The notes below the pieces were generated by a model, which saw only the letters and a list, made by a program, of their open reading frames with translations, searched no databases and was not told the DNA's origin. Shown piece by piece: positions 8,601 to 16,070 of a DNA stretch of 36,423 nt. The translations under genes were made by a program, and so were the position numbers. Where the stretch lies: positions 1 to 36,423 of the forward strand of contig JAHJTF010000031.1 in assembly GCA_018830045.1 (NCBI GenBank), written 5' to 3'. Source of the DNA: Patescibacteria group bacterium (GTDB lineage: Bacteria > Patescibacteriota > Microgenomatia > UBA1400 > PJMF01). Each line of letters begins with the position of its first letter. The stretch's first letter is position 1.

Positions 8601-11600
8601 TTCAAACCAATTCTGTAGCATCAAGCCTTATTTCTGCAACTGGGGTAACCAGTATCGGATACGATATTAATCGAGTTGATTATCCGTTTAAAGGTTCTAT
8701 CGATGAATCCCGCGTCTACAACCGCAGCCTGTCCCCAAAAGAAGTCCGGGATCTCTACGCCTGGGCGCCGGGACCCACAACACATTATAATTTTGATCAA
8801 AATACAAATGACGTCTCAGGATCAGGACTTAATTTTGCAACCACTAAAAATTATACTCCTGGGAAATTTGGCAAAGCACTTATTTTTGAAGGAGGGACTG
8901 CAGGAACAACCGCTTCAACTGATATTTTGAACACTGATACTCATACAATAGAATTTTGGATTCAATTTACCGGATATACATCAGGGTGGCAAGGAATTTT
9001 TAACTACAAACCAACTGGATCAGATAGAAGTCCAGGAATTTGGAGACATTCATCAGGAAGAATGCTCCACTGGAGATACGATCCAGGAAATACAGGTAGC
9101 AATATATATCTCAATGGACTTGAGGGCGGAACTCAATTTTCAGATAATACCTGGTATCACGTAGCAGGAACAAAAGATGGGTCTACTTTCAAAGTATATG
9201 TTAATGGCTCGTATATAGGATCGGCAACCGTTGCAAATCCCAAAACCAGTGGATCATCCCCTTTCTATTTTGGATCAGCAGAGGTAAATATCGACGATTT
9301 CAAAATCTACAACTACGCCCGTACCGCCAAACAAATCGTCGAGGACATGAATGCCGGACACCCCGCGGGTGGCTCGCCCGTCGGATCGCAAGTTGGGTAT
9401 TGGAAGTTTGATGAGGGAACGGATAACACCTGCACCGGTGGTACCAATGATACCTGCAATTCAGGAAACGGCGGATCGGCACTGGATGGCGCGCAAAGCG
9501 GCATGGCCGTTCCCGCTACATCTGCTTCGGGATGGACGAATTCGGGTAAATTTAGTAAAGCCTTATCTTTCGACGGCACGAATGATTATGCCAACTTTGG
9601 TGCAAATAGTGATTTCGTTTATCAAGAAGGCCAACAGTGGACAACATCCCTCTGGTTCAAAACCACCACAAGTTACACAGGTATTAATGGAGGAAAAACA
9701 TTATTTGGAAAAGGAACTGGGGGGGCTGTAGCTGGCTACGCAGTTAATATTGGTCAATTAAATAGTCAAGGATATGATAATAAAATTGGCTTCACTATCG
9801 ATGCTTCACCGGGTTATAACTATGTGAAATCTACAGACTCACTTCCTGTGGCAAATGACGGCAGTTGGCACTATGTTGCTATTGTATTTGACGCTTCAAG
9901 CGGAACATATGTTAAAGGAACAATCTATTTTGACGGCAAAAACTATGGAACCATAGATAGCGCTGTTGCTAAATCGGGTTGGACAACTACAAACTTACAG
10001 AAATTAACAGCAGGATCTATTCAATCTGGCTCAGGACAATTTTTCACTGGACAAATTGATGAAGTCAAAATATATGGTTCCGCCCTTACCGAAGACGAAA
10101 TTAAAATCGATATGAATCGGGGTGCTGCAATGGTATTAGGTTCAACAAAAAGTGGTGACATTGTACGAGACGGTCTTGTTTTATATTTAGACGCTAATGA
10201 TATCTCAAGTTATAACGGCTCAGGTACAACTTGGTATGACATCAGCGGCCAAAGATATCAAGCAACAATGCGTAATCTTACTTCGACAAATTGGGTAACC
10301 GTTGATGGTATTAAAGCTTTTGAAACTAACGATACTGATAACCAGGGTTTTTCAGTTGCAAGTTGGAATCAAACAACGGCACGAACGTGGGAAATTTGGA
10401 TTAAAGAAAAATCAACTGGAATAGGTTGGCAAACATGGATAGATAATAACGGAAGCGAAAGAATTTTATTTGGTACGCCAAATACTAGCTGGTATGTCTA
10501 TCCCGATTTTAATACCAGTGGTGTTACGGCAGGGCAATGGGCTCAATTTGCTTTTACCATGGACGATAATAAAAATGTCAGAATGTTTAAAAATGGCGTA
10601 TTAGTCAGCGCTCCAGGAGTGTATACAAATACGTTAACACTTGGCTCACAAACACTATACTTATTGGGAGATACAGGTACCGAGATTTCATCGGCTTATA
10701 CAGGCATAATTCGCTCCTATAATCGCAAACTAGCTGATGAAGAAATAAAAAAGAATTTTGATGAGGATGCGCCAACTTTTGGCTTAGCTGGTGGATATGG
10801 CACAGACGATGGAAAATTGGGAGATAGACCACCTGTCGCCGAGTGGAAGATGGACGAAAAAACCGGCAGTTATGCGTATGATACAAGTGGGAATGGGAAT
10901 ACGGGATCACTTGCAGGTAGTCCTGTTTGGAGATCTGCTGGAGAATGTAAAGTGGGAGCATGTTTAACATTAGACCGTGTAGACGACCGGATGACGGTAA
11001 ATCATTCCACTTCCCTAGAGCCGGCATCTATTACGGTTGAAGCGTGGATAAAATTAAATGATATTGGTGATCGACACATATTAATAACAAAGTGGTTAGG
11101 TTACAGTTTTGAAATAAGTGCGGCAAGATACCCATATTTTAGATTAAATGGAATTTCACCAACAGATCTCTATTCCTCTCAGGCAATTACCTGGGGAAGA
11201 TGGCATCATATTGCCGCTACTTTAGACAACGCAACAAAACAAAGAAGAATATATTTAGACGGAGTCAACACTGGTAGCGAAACTGTAACAGGAAGCATTA
11301 GTTATAATCAAGCCGGCTTAGCAATCCCATATAGCAGTGCTACTTGGGCAAGTGGTGCAATCGATCAGGTCAAAATCTACGACTACGCCCGCACCCCTGC
11401 CCAAATAGCCTATGACTATAACCGCGGCGGGCCGGCGGGGTGGTGGAAGATGGATGAATGCCAAGGAGGAACGGCTAACGATGCCAGTGGAAATGGCAAT
11501 AATGGAACGATCACGATCGGGGCTACCGGAAGCCAAACGGCTGTTGGGACTTGTACGACAGCGAGTACGGCGTGGGGTAATGGCGTAACGGGGAAATATA

Positions 11601-12172
11601 ATAGTAGTTTGAATTTTGACGGGACGGATGATTATATTGAAATTACAGACCCAGCAACCTCAAATTGGCCGCTAGATATAAGTAATAGTAATACGATGTC
11701 AATTTCTGCTTGGATAAAACCATCGGCAGGAGATTATCGAACTATAGTTTCTAAAGGTTATAACTCAACGGATGGAAGTTATGCATTACGAATCACAAGA
11801 GATTCTGAACCGATTAAAGCCTTTTTCCAGGTTTATAATTCTTCTGGAACGATCGGATCGGCAGGAACATATAGTAACATAAGCAATGGCACGTGGTACC
11901 ACATAACAGGTGTTTATAATGGTTCACAGGTATGTTTTTACGTCAATGGAAAACTTGATGGATCGTGTGGGTCATTGACTGGAAATATAAAAACTAACGA
12001 TCTACCTTTAAGGTTTGGAAGACTTTCAACTGCAGCTGCTGCTACAGAGTACTTCCCCGGCCAAATCGATGACGTCCGCATCTACAACTACGCCCTCACT
12101 GATAATCAGGTAAAAACCCTCTATAACCAAGGATCAGCCATTCAATTCGCGCCAGCGACGGGAAGCCCGTAA
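5675..12172 (+). CDS. Giant membrane-anchored protein: DUF2341, fibrinogen-like, seven LamG domains
   Basis: The 2165-residue protein begins with a hydrophobic region (~45-97) and a His/Gln-rich linker (~109-127). A membrane segment at ~136-154 (WGAVFVLIVFLPLALL) acts as signal-anchor. A DUF2341-like domain (~165-270, from WGYRQTVAITN to IYLYYGNP) is followed by a fibrinogen-C-like domain (~275-560, YCDMTTDSGGWSLV). Seven concanavalin/LamG-type domains start near residues 569, 823, 1034, 1239, 1499, 1720 and 1921. Most open with (Y/W)WK(F/M)DE and all close with IYNYARTAAQI-like helices. No LPxTG or C-terminal anchor exists; it ends IQFAPATGSP. Such proteins are expected to be exposed and to bind glycans or neighbouring cells. 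The DNA is mosaic: domain borders are GC-rich and alike, domain cores are AT-rich and divergent. The start is the ATG overlapping the ATPase stop; no Shine-Dalgarno site is evident. Confidence 0.85.
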   Translation: MKQWLSKLTSFLDIIGRVVLAGLRGGWHTIKPYLRSLTNDIKKISFQMINKFVIPWLLTALKTIWKITLIVLDWIGTVVISIVGYIVKLLQKTKLGQTRFGRSLGKIWQHQHQRYGQHRGQHQRHGGISLQNRPALWGAVFVLIVFLPLALLRLKTPEETEAAWFDDGWGYRQTVAITNAGTAQTNFQVAITLNTSALVTAGKMQSDCDDIRITDVSGKMLPIWIETGTNACNTTTTKIWTKIPTLSTSGNTIYLYYGNPSAISNRNSSVLATACSGINAYLGSGLYFIDPDGLGSTTPFQAYCDMTTDSGGWSLVASWNTSQEWTKTSTSTSNVFGTTALDAVSSNFGNASLTDFRILASDAVTTTGSSAYADWYYHYNSATTWKEVWAPTSNTGGHVSDGYMSTTPRQSLKPFNYSYNIRFSYQVTQTYNNLSDWGYTGAATSGCLPNYWNTLTTAGGSFGVFSTNYYSGSDGANCAGAVSDGTLGLCPSNIPGCITGQDVGNTNAKIGYDDGGAYSRFGSTGTTNVGDNPGSDATTKLWWFIRSSTPINNNFSVASPTNEEKSQGPVAYWKFDEGYGTSTNDATQNNYDGSLGSTAGTDAGAPTWATEDQCLSGKCLQFDGTNDAVDFGDYDDLKALQFDTGNWSVSAWIRAPSGSSKRVVFGLKTGDDQDFNIGINTSNRAYVEWVSYPSKPSYTTTTSSSTIADNKWHQIGAKREGGTITLYVDGVSVGTDSTVGSYDITGPPWFSRWTAGAWFFGCCTTFDAGVWQNFFKGFIDEPKIYNYARTAAQIKSDYTSRGASKGTSAALGGSKDNLDALSNGLVGYWKMDESSWTNNCAATSVTDSSGNANNGKSCPATTGPTGGASGKFGNAGSFDGIDDGINVGTITPTGAATFSSWIYINGANSKYGVIFSNWGSGGNAFFIGTLAASSSTIVVYFNGTNIFNITSVPLNTWVHLAISHTGSIATAYINGVQTNSVASSLISATGVTSIGYDINRVDYPFKGSIDESRVYNRSLSPKEVRDLYAWAPGPTTHYNFDQNTNDVSGSGLNFATTKNYTPGKFGKALIFEGGTAGTTASTDILNTDTHTIEFWIQFTGYTSGWQGIFNYKPTGSDRSPGIWRHSSGRMLHWRYDPGNTGSNIYLNGLEGGTQFSDNTWYHVAGTKDGSTFKVYVNGSYIGSATVANPKTSGSSPFYFGSAEVNIDDFKIYNYARTAKQIVEDMNAGHPAGGSPVGSQVGYWKFDEGTDNTCTGGTNDTCNSGNGGSALDGAQSGMAVPATSASGWTNSGKFSKALSFDGTNDYANFGANSDFVYQEGQQWTTSLWFKTTTSYTGINGGKTLFGKGTGGAVAGYAVNIGQLNSQGYDNKIGFTIDASPGYNYVKSTDSLPVANDGSWHYVAIVFDASSGTYVKGTIYFDGKNYGTIDSAVAKSGWTTTNLQKLTAGSIQSGSGQFFTGQIDEVKIYGSALTEDEIKIDMNRGAAMVLGSTKSGDIVRDGLVLYLDANDISSYNGSGTTWYDISGQRYQATMRNLTSTNWVTVDGIKAFETNDTDNQGFSVASWNQTTARTWEIWIKEKSTGIGWQTWIDNNGSERILFGTPNTSWYVYPDFNTSGVTAGQWAQFAFTMDDNKNVRMFKNGVLVSAPGVYTNTLTLGSQTLYLLGDTGTEISSAYTGIIRSYNRKLADEEIKKNFDEDAPTFGLAGGYGTDDGKLGDRPPVAEWKMDEKTGSYAYDTSGNGNTGSLAGSPVWRSAGECKVGACLTLDRVDDRMTVNHSTSLEPASITVEAWIKLNDIGDRHILITKWLGYSFEISAARYPYFRLNGISPTDLYSSQAITWGRWHHIAATLDNATKQRRIYLDGVNTGSETVTGSISYNQAGLAIPYSSATWASGAIDQVKIYDYARTPAQIAYDYNRGGPAGWWKMDECQGGTANDASGNGNNGTITIGATGSQTAVGTCTTASTAWGNGVTGKYNSSLNFDGTDDYIEITDPATSNWPLDISNSNTMSISAWIKPSAGDYRTIVSKGYNSTDGSYALRITRDSEPIKAFFQVYNSSGTIGSAGTYSNISNGTWYHITGVYNGSQVCFYVNGKLDGSCGSLTGNIKTNDLPLRFGRLSTAAAATEYFPGQIDDVRIYNYALTDNQVKTLYNQGSAIQFAPATGSP

Positions 12173-12277
12173 CAACTTTTATTAACAAAACCGACTGGCT
12201 CCTTCAAAAACTCGTCGAATCTCTCGAAAGTAAACAAAAAATCAATAAACAAAAATTACTGCATCCTTTTCCTTGGC

Positions 12278-12391
12278 CATAGGACATCCAGATCTGCGAC
12301 TACGCCCTCACCAAGTGCGCTTTTACTAGTAAGCTTCCACGATCATTGAAAACCATACAATTTTTGTATAATTCTCAAGGGATACTAAACT
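12278..12391 (+). repeat. Direct repeat copy A (degenerate LamG 3' end)
   Basis: This copy is about 95% identical to 13779-13892, offset by exactly 1501 bases. Its plus-strand translation gives DYALTKCAF and later FLYNSQG, echoing the intact gene tail NYALTDNQVKTLYNQGS. It contains the inverted repeat ATACAA-TTT-TTGTAT. It ends one base before the stop codon of the leftward ATPase gene. The 105 bases between the LamG stop and this copy hold an open frame (DWLLQKLVESLES) that I do not recognise. Confidence 0.85.
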
Positions 12392-13519
12392 TTAGCTCAC
12401 AAATTCCAAATAATTCTCTGGCGTAATCACCTCAAAACTAGCATTATCATACGTCTCTAACCAAGCCCTTGGTGCTTTCACTTTTTTGCCTCCCCACTTA
12501 AACTCAAACCCCACCAGCTTCCCCTCTCTCTCCTCTACCAAATCCACTTCTTGTTGGTCATACGTCCGCCAGAAATAAACATTCGCACCCATTCTCTTCA
12601 TCTGACGACACTTTAGCCGCTCCATAAACATAAAATTTTCCCATAACTGCCCCACATCGTTACGATTTTCAACAAAGTTAAAATTACCAACAACAGCATT
12701 ACGCACCCCATTATCATAAAAATAATAACGCGAGGTTTTACTGACTTCTTTCCTTAAATTACGACTCAAACCTCGCACATTAACCAACACAAATGCCTTC
12801 TCCAATAAGTCTAAATAGCGAGCCACCGTATTCTTGCTTAACCCCAACTGCGTCCCCAACTCATGATGAGAAACCTCTTGACCAATCTGAAATGCCACCA
12901 AACGTAACAAATCATAAATTTTTTTAGAATTTTTAATATTTTCAAGCTCTAAAATATCTTTAAATAAATATGAGTCCCTAATCTGCTCTAAATAATCTTT
13001 TTTATGCGCGAAAGACTGTGCCTCTATCACCTCTGGGTAACTCCCAAAAATCATTAGATTTTTCAAGTTTTCAATCACATAAGCTCCACCCAAGTCGTTT
13101 TTTAACTCCATCACTGATAATGGATAAAGCCGCACTACTCTCTGTCGACCTACCAAAGGCTCACCAATTTTATTTGATAAATCAAAAGAAGAAGATCCAG
13201 TCGCAATCACCTTAATCCCTGGAATTTGATCCACAATAATTTTTAAACCTAAGCCAATATTATTTACCCACTGCGCCTCATCAATAAATACCACCTCATA
13301 ATCTTGAAAAAAAGGAATGATTTTAGAAAAATCACTTGATTCTAAAACTTGACGTAATTGAATATTTTCTCCTGTACTTTGATAAATCAAACCCTTAAAT
13401 GAATTAAGAAAACTTTTAACCAAAGTAGTTTTTCCTACTCTCCTAGGTCCATAAATTACCAACACCTTATTTGGCTCTAACAAACTAGCCAATTTATTAT
13501 GGTAAAAACGTTTAATCAT
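12392..13519 (-). CDS. AAA_14 ATPase with DUF4143 domain, second paralogue
   Basis: The 375-residue protein has P-loop GPRRVGKTT (24-32), Walker B VVFIDEAQ (~75-82) and sensor VIATGSSS. The C-terminal DUF4143-like part ends FEFKW, with an HTH-like LGTQLGLSKNTVARYLDLLE in between. It is strongly similar to the 4542-5678 protein throughout (shared GPRR.GKTTLVKS, PL.GR, YPLS, YYFYDNG.RNA and FWRTYDQQE). The gene is leftward, opposite to the giant gene, and sits neatly between the two 114-bp direct repeats, whose copy A abuts its stop codon. It has its own leaderless promoter with a 7-bp inverted repeat over the -35, suggesting autoregulation or regulation by a neighbour. Its biological role is unknown; defence or TA-like behaviour is only inferred from context. 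Confidence 0.88.
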   Translation of the reverse strand: MIKRFYHNKLASLLEPNKVLVIYGPRRVGKTTLVKSFLNSFKGLIYQSTGENIQLRQVLESSDFSKIIPFFQDYEVVFIDEAQWVNNIGLGLKIIVDQIPGIKVIATGSSSFDLSNKIGEPLVGRQRVVRLYPLSVMELKNDLGGAYVIENLKNLMIFGSYPEVIEAQSFAHKKDYLEQIRDSYLFKDILELENIKNSKKIYDLLRLVAFQIGQEVSHHELGTQLGLSKNTVARYLDLLEKAFVLVNVRGLSRNLRKEVSKTSRYYFYDNGVRNAVVGNFNFVENRNDVGQLWENFMFMERLKCRQMKRMGANVYFWRTYDQQEVDLVEEREGKLVGFEFKWGGKKVKAPRAWLETYDNASFEVITPENYLEFVS

Positions 13520-13525
13520 AATAAA

Positions 13526-13567
13526 ATTTTATCATTAATAGTTAATTTAGTCAATAGAAATGACTAA
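13526..13567 (-). promoter_or_regulatory. Leaderless promoter and operator of the second ATPase gene
   Basis: On the minus strand the -35 is TTGACT (13549-13554), the spacer is 17 bases and the -10 is TAAAAT (13526-13531). Six bases remain before the ATG at 13519. The inverted repeat TTAGTCA (13547-13553) and TGACTAA (13561-13567) overlaps the -35 and could bind a repressor. Confidence 0.7.
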
Positions 13568-13778
13568 GTTTAGCTAATTTCAGTCAAATTGGTCATTGGG
13601 AAACAGATTTGATGGAATCAAAAAGAGGAATTAATGTTAATGTTTCAGCTCATATCTAGACAGAAAGATTCTAAGCCTAAGTGGCGCATTTCCAAATTGA
13701 ATTCTGGATAGATCTGCCAATTTACTTGTTTTTAACAACCATTTTGGTTACTTAAGCCCCAAATCGCACCAAATTTCC
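13568..13778. other. Intergenic stretch with no recognised gene
   Basis: The stretch lies between the ATPase promoter and repeat copy B. It is AT-rich with stops in all frames at short intervals. A further AGTCA/TGACT motif near 13590 may extend the ATPase operator region. I see no RNA or coding signal. Confidence 0.5.
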
Positions 13779-13892
13779 CATAGGACATCCAGATCTGCAA
13801 CTACGCCCTCACCAAATGCGCTTTTACTAGTAAGCTTCCACGATCATTGAAAACCATACAATTTTTGTATAATTCTCAAGGGCCACCAAACT
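13779..13892 (+). repeat. Direct repeat copy B (degenerate LamG 3' end)
   Basis: This is the near-identical partner of 12278-12391. The translation again gives NYALTKCAF and FLYNSQG before a stop. The inverted repeat ATACAA-TTT-TTGTAT and the TTGAAA/TATAAT pair (15-base spacing) are conserved. The sequence runs on into another LamG tail scrap ending at 13981. Confidence 0.85.
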
Positions 13893-13936
13893 AAAGATAA
13901 AACTACCCCTCACTCCCCCCAGCTCTTCGGTTTTAG

Positions 13937-13981
13937 GTAAGGGCAGCGATTACCTTCGGCCCCAGCGAGGGCACGCCTTAA
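13937..13981 (+). pseudogene. Remnant of a LamG-gene C-terminal tail
   Basis: The frame reads AITFGPSEGTP followed by TAA. The intact giant gene ends SAIQFAPATGSP-stop and the 15335 remnant ends SAINFGPETSAP-stop. Restoring two bases (gcg for g) would give KGSAITFGP, so this looks like a frame-damaged copy. It lies five bases from the 3' end of the AbiEii gene. Confidence 0.6.
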
Positions 13982-13985
13982 AACT

Positions 13986-14696
13986 TTAAACTTTAACCTG
14001 AGTCCCCAAATAACTTTTTAACTGCCAGAGCACTTCTTCCTTTAAATTTTCTTTCACCCACTTTCGCTGTGTTTGATTTAACAACTGCCCCAAACCATCC
14101 AAAATAGTTTTGATTTTAACTTTTTTATCAACAAACTTAACACAATCTTTAAGATATTCTGCCCAATTTTTACCTACCAACTGCTCTAGATGTACTCTAT
14201 TTATTCTCCACCCTTGCTGAAAAAAGAAATTTACATCAAAAACATCTCTATTAGCCGCACCACGTCTATTTGTTAACGCCTGCAACTTTTCTGCAAAAAT
14301 CATTTCTCTAGGTAAAACAGCCACTCCTAATCCAAATAAATTTAACAGCTCAAACTCGGCGCTGACTTGACGCAATGACACCTCTACTTTCACTGGGTAA
14401 TAGTTTTTCATATATCTTAAAACCACTAATAAAGTATTCTTTTTCTCACGCTGCTCTTGTACTCCGCCATACTGATTTGCAATTTTTCCTATCTTCTCTA
14501 AAATTATTTTTTTAGAATCTTGATCCAACTCTATTTGAGAATTAAAATCTAAATCTACAGAAAACCGAGGTAAACTATAAAACAAATAGCACGCTGTCCC
14601 ACCTTTGAACACCAACCTTTGGCTTAAATAAGGATCTTTATAAATATCTCGCAGAATATTTTTCAGCATCAATTCATGCTGCTGTCTGTCTAACAT
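13986..14696 (-). CDS. AbiEii-type nucleotidyltransferase toxin
   Basis: The 236-residue protein has the AbiEii core: FKGGTACYLFY (G32-G33), then RFSVDLDFN with D48 and D50 intact. The conserved EKLQALTNRRGAANRDVFDV block follows. The start ATG comes immediately after the TAG of the upstream antitoxin gene, with no intervening base. Inside that gene's end lies a perfect AGGAGG (14703-14708) six bases before the ATG, one of the few strong Shine-Dalgarno sites in the window. Operon order is antitoxin then toxin, as in other AbiE systems. Motifs look complete, so activity is expected. It is close in sequence to the 16067-16786 toxin (shared KGGTACY, RFSV and RRWVK.NLK). Confidence 0.88.
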   Translation of the reverse strand: MLDRQQHELMLKNILRDIYKDPYLSQRLVFKGGTACYLFYSLPRFSVDLDFNSQIELDQDSKKIILEKIGKIANQYGGVQEQREKKNTLLVVLRYMKNYYPVKVEVSLRQVSAEFELLNLFGLGVAVLPREMIFAEKLQALTNRRGAANRDVFDVNFFFQQGWRINRVHLEQLVGKNWAEYLKDCVKFVDKKVKIKTILDGLGQLLNQTQRKWVKENLKEEVLWQLKSYLGTQVKV

Positions 14697-15269
14697 CTAT
14701 TCCCTCCTAGTTTTATATAATTTATGGACTTCACTCTTTAATCGGCGCTGATCATAAATCTCAACTAATATTAAAAGCTGCTCCCAATCTATTTTGGCTA
14801 AATTATCTGCATAAAACCCAGGAGCTAAATACATCATATCCAACAAGGCTCTTTCTTTACTTGCAATGGTATAGCTGTTTTTCCTTTCAAGCCCCAAGTC
14901 GTTAAATAATACTTTATCCTGAATTTTCCGATAACTTAACTTTACTCCAGCTACTTCAAACTCTCGACTTAAATTAGCAATACTGGTGATTGTTTCATCA
15001 TATTGAAAGACTACTCCTTCTTGCTGTAAGACCGTACTCAAACTAACATAAGAAGGCGACAAAACTTTTCCTGCTAGTTCTAGCTGATTATAATTGACCC
15101 GTAGTGCATAAACACCGCGCTGTAAACGATGCAACTTGCCGGTTTTAACCCAATAATAAATTTTATTGCGCAAGACCGCTCTATCATTTAGCTGCCAAAT
15201 CATCCCCAATTCATTGGTGGTAATTACGCTTTGTCCAGATTGATAAAGCTGCTGGAGTTTATTTTTCAT
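14697..15269 (-). CDS. AbiEi-type antitoxin, winged-helix regulator
   Basis: The 190-residue protein has an N-terminal winged helix (LGMIWQLNDRAVLRNKIYYW, then LHRLQRGVYAL). The AbiEi block PSYVSLSTVLQQEGVVFQY comes next, followed by SKERALLDMMYL. It sits directly upstream of the AbiEii toxin with zero spacing. The start at 15269 lies about 30 bases from the predicted transcription start. That leader and the promoter are covered by a large 15-bp inverted repeat, so tight autoregulation is likely. The chain is shorter than the 204-residue AbiEi at 3027 but has the same two-part layout: DNA-binding N-terminus and antitoxin C-terminus. Confidence 0.85.
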   Translation of the reverse strand: MKNKLQQLYQSGQSVITTNELGMIWQLNDRAVLRNKIYYWVKTGKLHRLQRGVYALRVNYNQLELAGKVLSPSYVSLSTVLQQEGVVFQYDETITSIANLSREFEVAGVKLSYRKIQDKVLFNDLGLERKNSYTIASKERALLDMMYLAPGFYADNLAKIDWEQLLILVEIYDQRRLKSEVHKLYKTRRE

Positions 15270-15274
15270 GTTTC

Positions 15275-15333
15275 GTGTATAAAAAATAACTAAATCTCAT
15301 TATTTATTATACACAAAAATGCATTTTTTGCAA
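15275..15333 (-). promoter_or_regulatory. Promoter and long inverted-repeat operator of AbiEi/AbiEii
   Basis: On the minus strand the -35 is TTGCAA (15328-15333), the spacer is 16 bases and the -10 is TATAAT (15306-15311). The arms GTGTATAAAAAATAA (15275-15289) and TTATTTATTATACAC (15300-15314) pair at 14 of 15 positions around a 10-base centre. The distal arm contains the -10 box. Confidence 0.75.
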
Positions 15334-15334
15334 C

Positions 15335-15418
15335 AACTACGCTCTCACCGCCACCCAAGTCAAAACCCTCTACAACGGCTCGGCTATCAACTTCGGCCCC
15401 GAAACTAGCGCGCCATAA
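15335..15418 (+). pseudogene. Clean fragment of a LamG-gene 3' end
   Basis: Twenty-seven codons read NYALTATQVKTLYNGSAIN then FGPETSAP and TAA. They align nearly residue for residue with the last codons of the intact giant gene (NYALTDNQVKTLYNQGSAIQ then FAPATGSP). No upstream LamG sequence remains; the fragment starts beside the AbiEi promoter of the leftward cassette. It shows that a whole or partial LamG gene once stood here. Confidence 0.8.
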
Positions 15419-15433
15419 ACACGCAAGTGAGTA

Positions 15434-15464
15434 TTGCAATTAAAAGCACTATGTTTTAACATAG
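15434..15464 (+). promoter_or_regulatory. Promoter/operator candidate of the rightward AbiE pair
   Basis: A perfect palindrome, CTATGTT (15449-15455), TT, AACATAG (15458-15464), lies upstream of the antitoxin. TTGCAA (15434-15439) with 17-base spacing to TAACAT (15457-15462) could be the promoter, although the -10 is weak. The ATG follows at 15489 without a Shine-Dalgarno site. Confidence 0.5.
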
Positions 15465-15488
15465 AAGATAACAATCTTGTTGCACACT

Positions 15489-16070
15489 ATGTCAAAATTA
15501 GCCCAAAAAATAGATACTCTGCATAAATCAGGCAGAACAGTATTTTCAACCACCCAGCTAGCACTTTATTGGAGCACTGAGCATAAACGAACCCTGTACG
15601 TACAAATATCGCGAGCAAAGAAAAAAGGATTTTTAAAATCTATCCAAAAAGGCTTGTACGCCATAAATGAAGTAGAGGTAAATAGATTTGAGCTTGCTGG
15701 CAGCTTAAAAAAGAACTCATACATCAGTTTTGAAACAGTAATGGCAAAAGAAAGTATTATTAATCAATGGTACGGCTCATACTTCTCTGCTTCAAATAGA
15801 AAAATGAAAATCAAAAACGAGTACGGCACATTTGAATACAAGAGATTGCCAGAGAGAATTTTAAACAACCGTCTGGGTATAATTAATACTGGAACTTATT
15901 TTATAACTACCCCAGAACGAGCAGTTTGCGACTATGTATATAAATCAGGCCTGCAGCCTCTAGATGATATAAATGAGCTAGACCTAGATGAGCTGATCAG
16001 AATCTCAAAAATATATGAATGCAAAAGACTAGAGAGTGATATAAAGCAATTAACCAAACTAGTGCTATGA
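15489..16070 (+). CDS. AbiEi-type antitoxin, winged-helix regulator
   Basis: The ATG at 15489 is preferred over the in-frame TTG at 15477 and gives 193 residues starting MSKLAQKIDTL. The N-terminus is a winged helix (STTQLALYWSTEHKRTLYVQ, then SIQKGLYAI), followed by NSYISFETVMAKESIINQWY and TTPERAVCDYVY. The stop overlaps the toxin start by four bases (ATGA). The palindrome CTATGTT-TT-AACATAG 25 bases upstream is the likely binding site for self-repression. The pair is convergent to the orphan AbiEi downstream and divergent from the previous cassette, with a LamG tail fragment between the two promoters. Confidence 0.85.
   Translation: MSKLAQKIDTLHKSGRTVFSTTQLALYWSTEHKRTLYVQISRAKKKGFLKSIQKGLYAINEVEVNRFELAGSLKKNSYISFETVMAKESIINQWYGSYFSASNRKMKIKNEYGTFEYKRLPERILNNRLGIINTGTYFITTPERAVCDYVYKSGLQPLDDINELDLDELIRISKIYECKRLESDIKQLTKLVL

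Noticed and set aside
12372..12391. Rightward promoter TTGAAA/TATAAT inside the repeat copies
   Set aside because: Spacing is only 15 bases and each copy points into the 3' end of an opposite gene. The sequence is better explained as former coding DNA.
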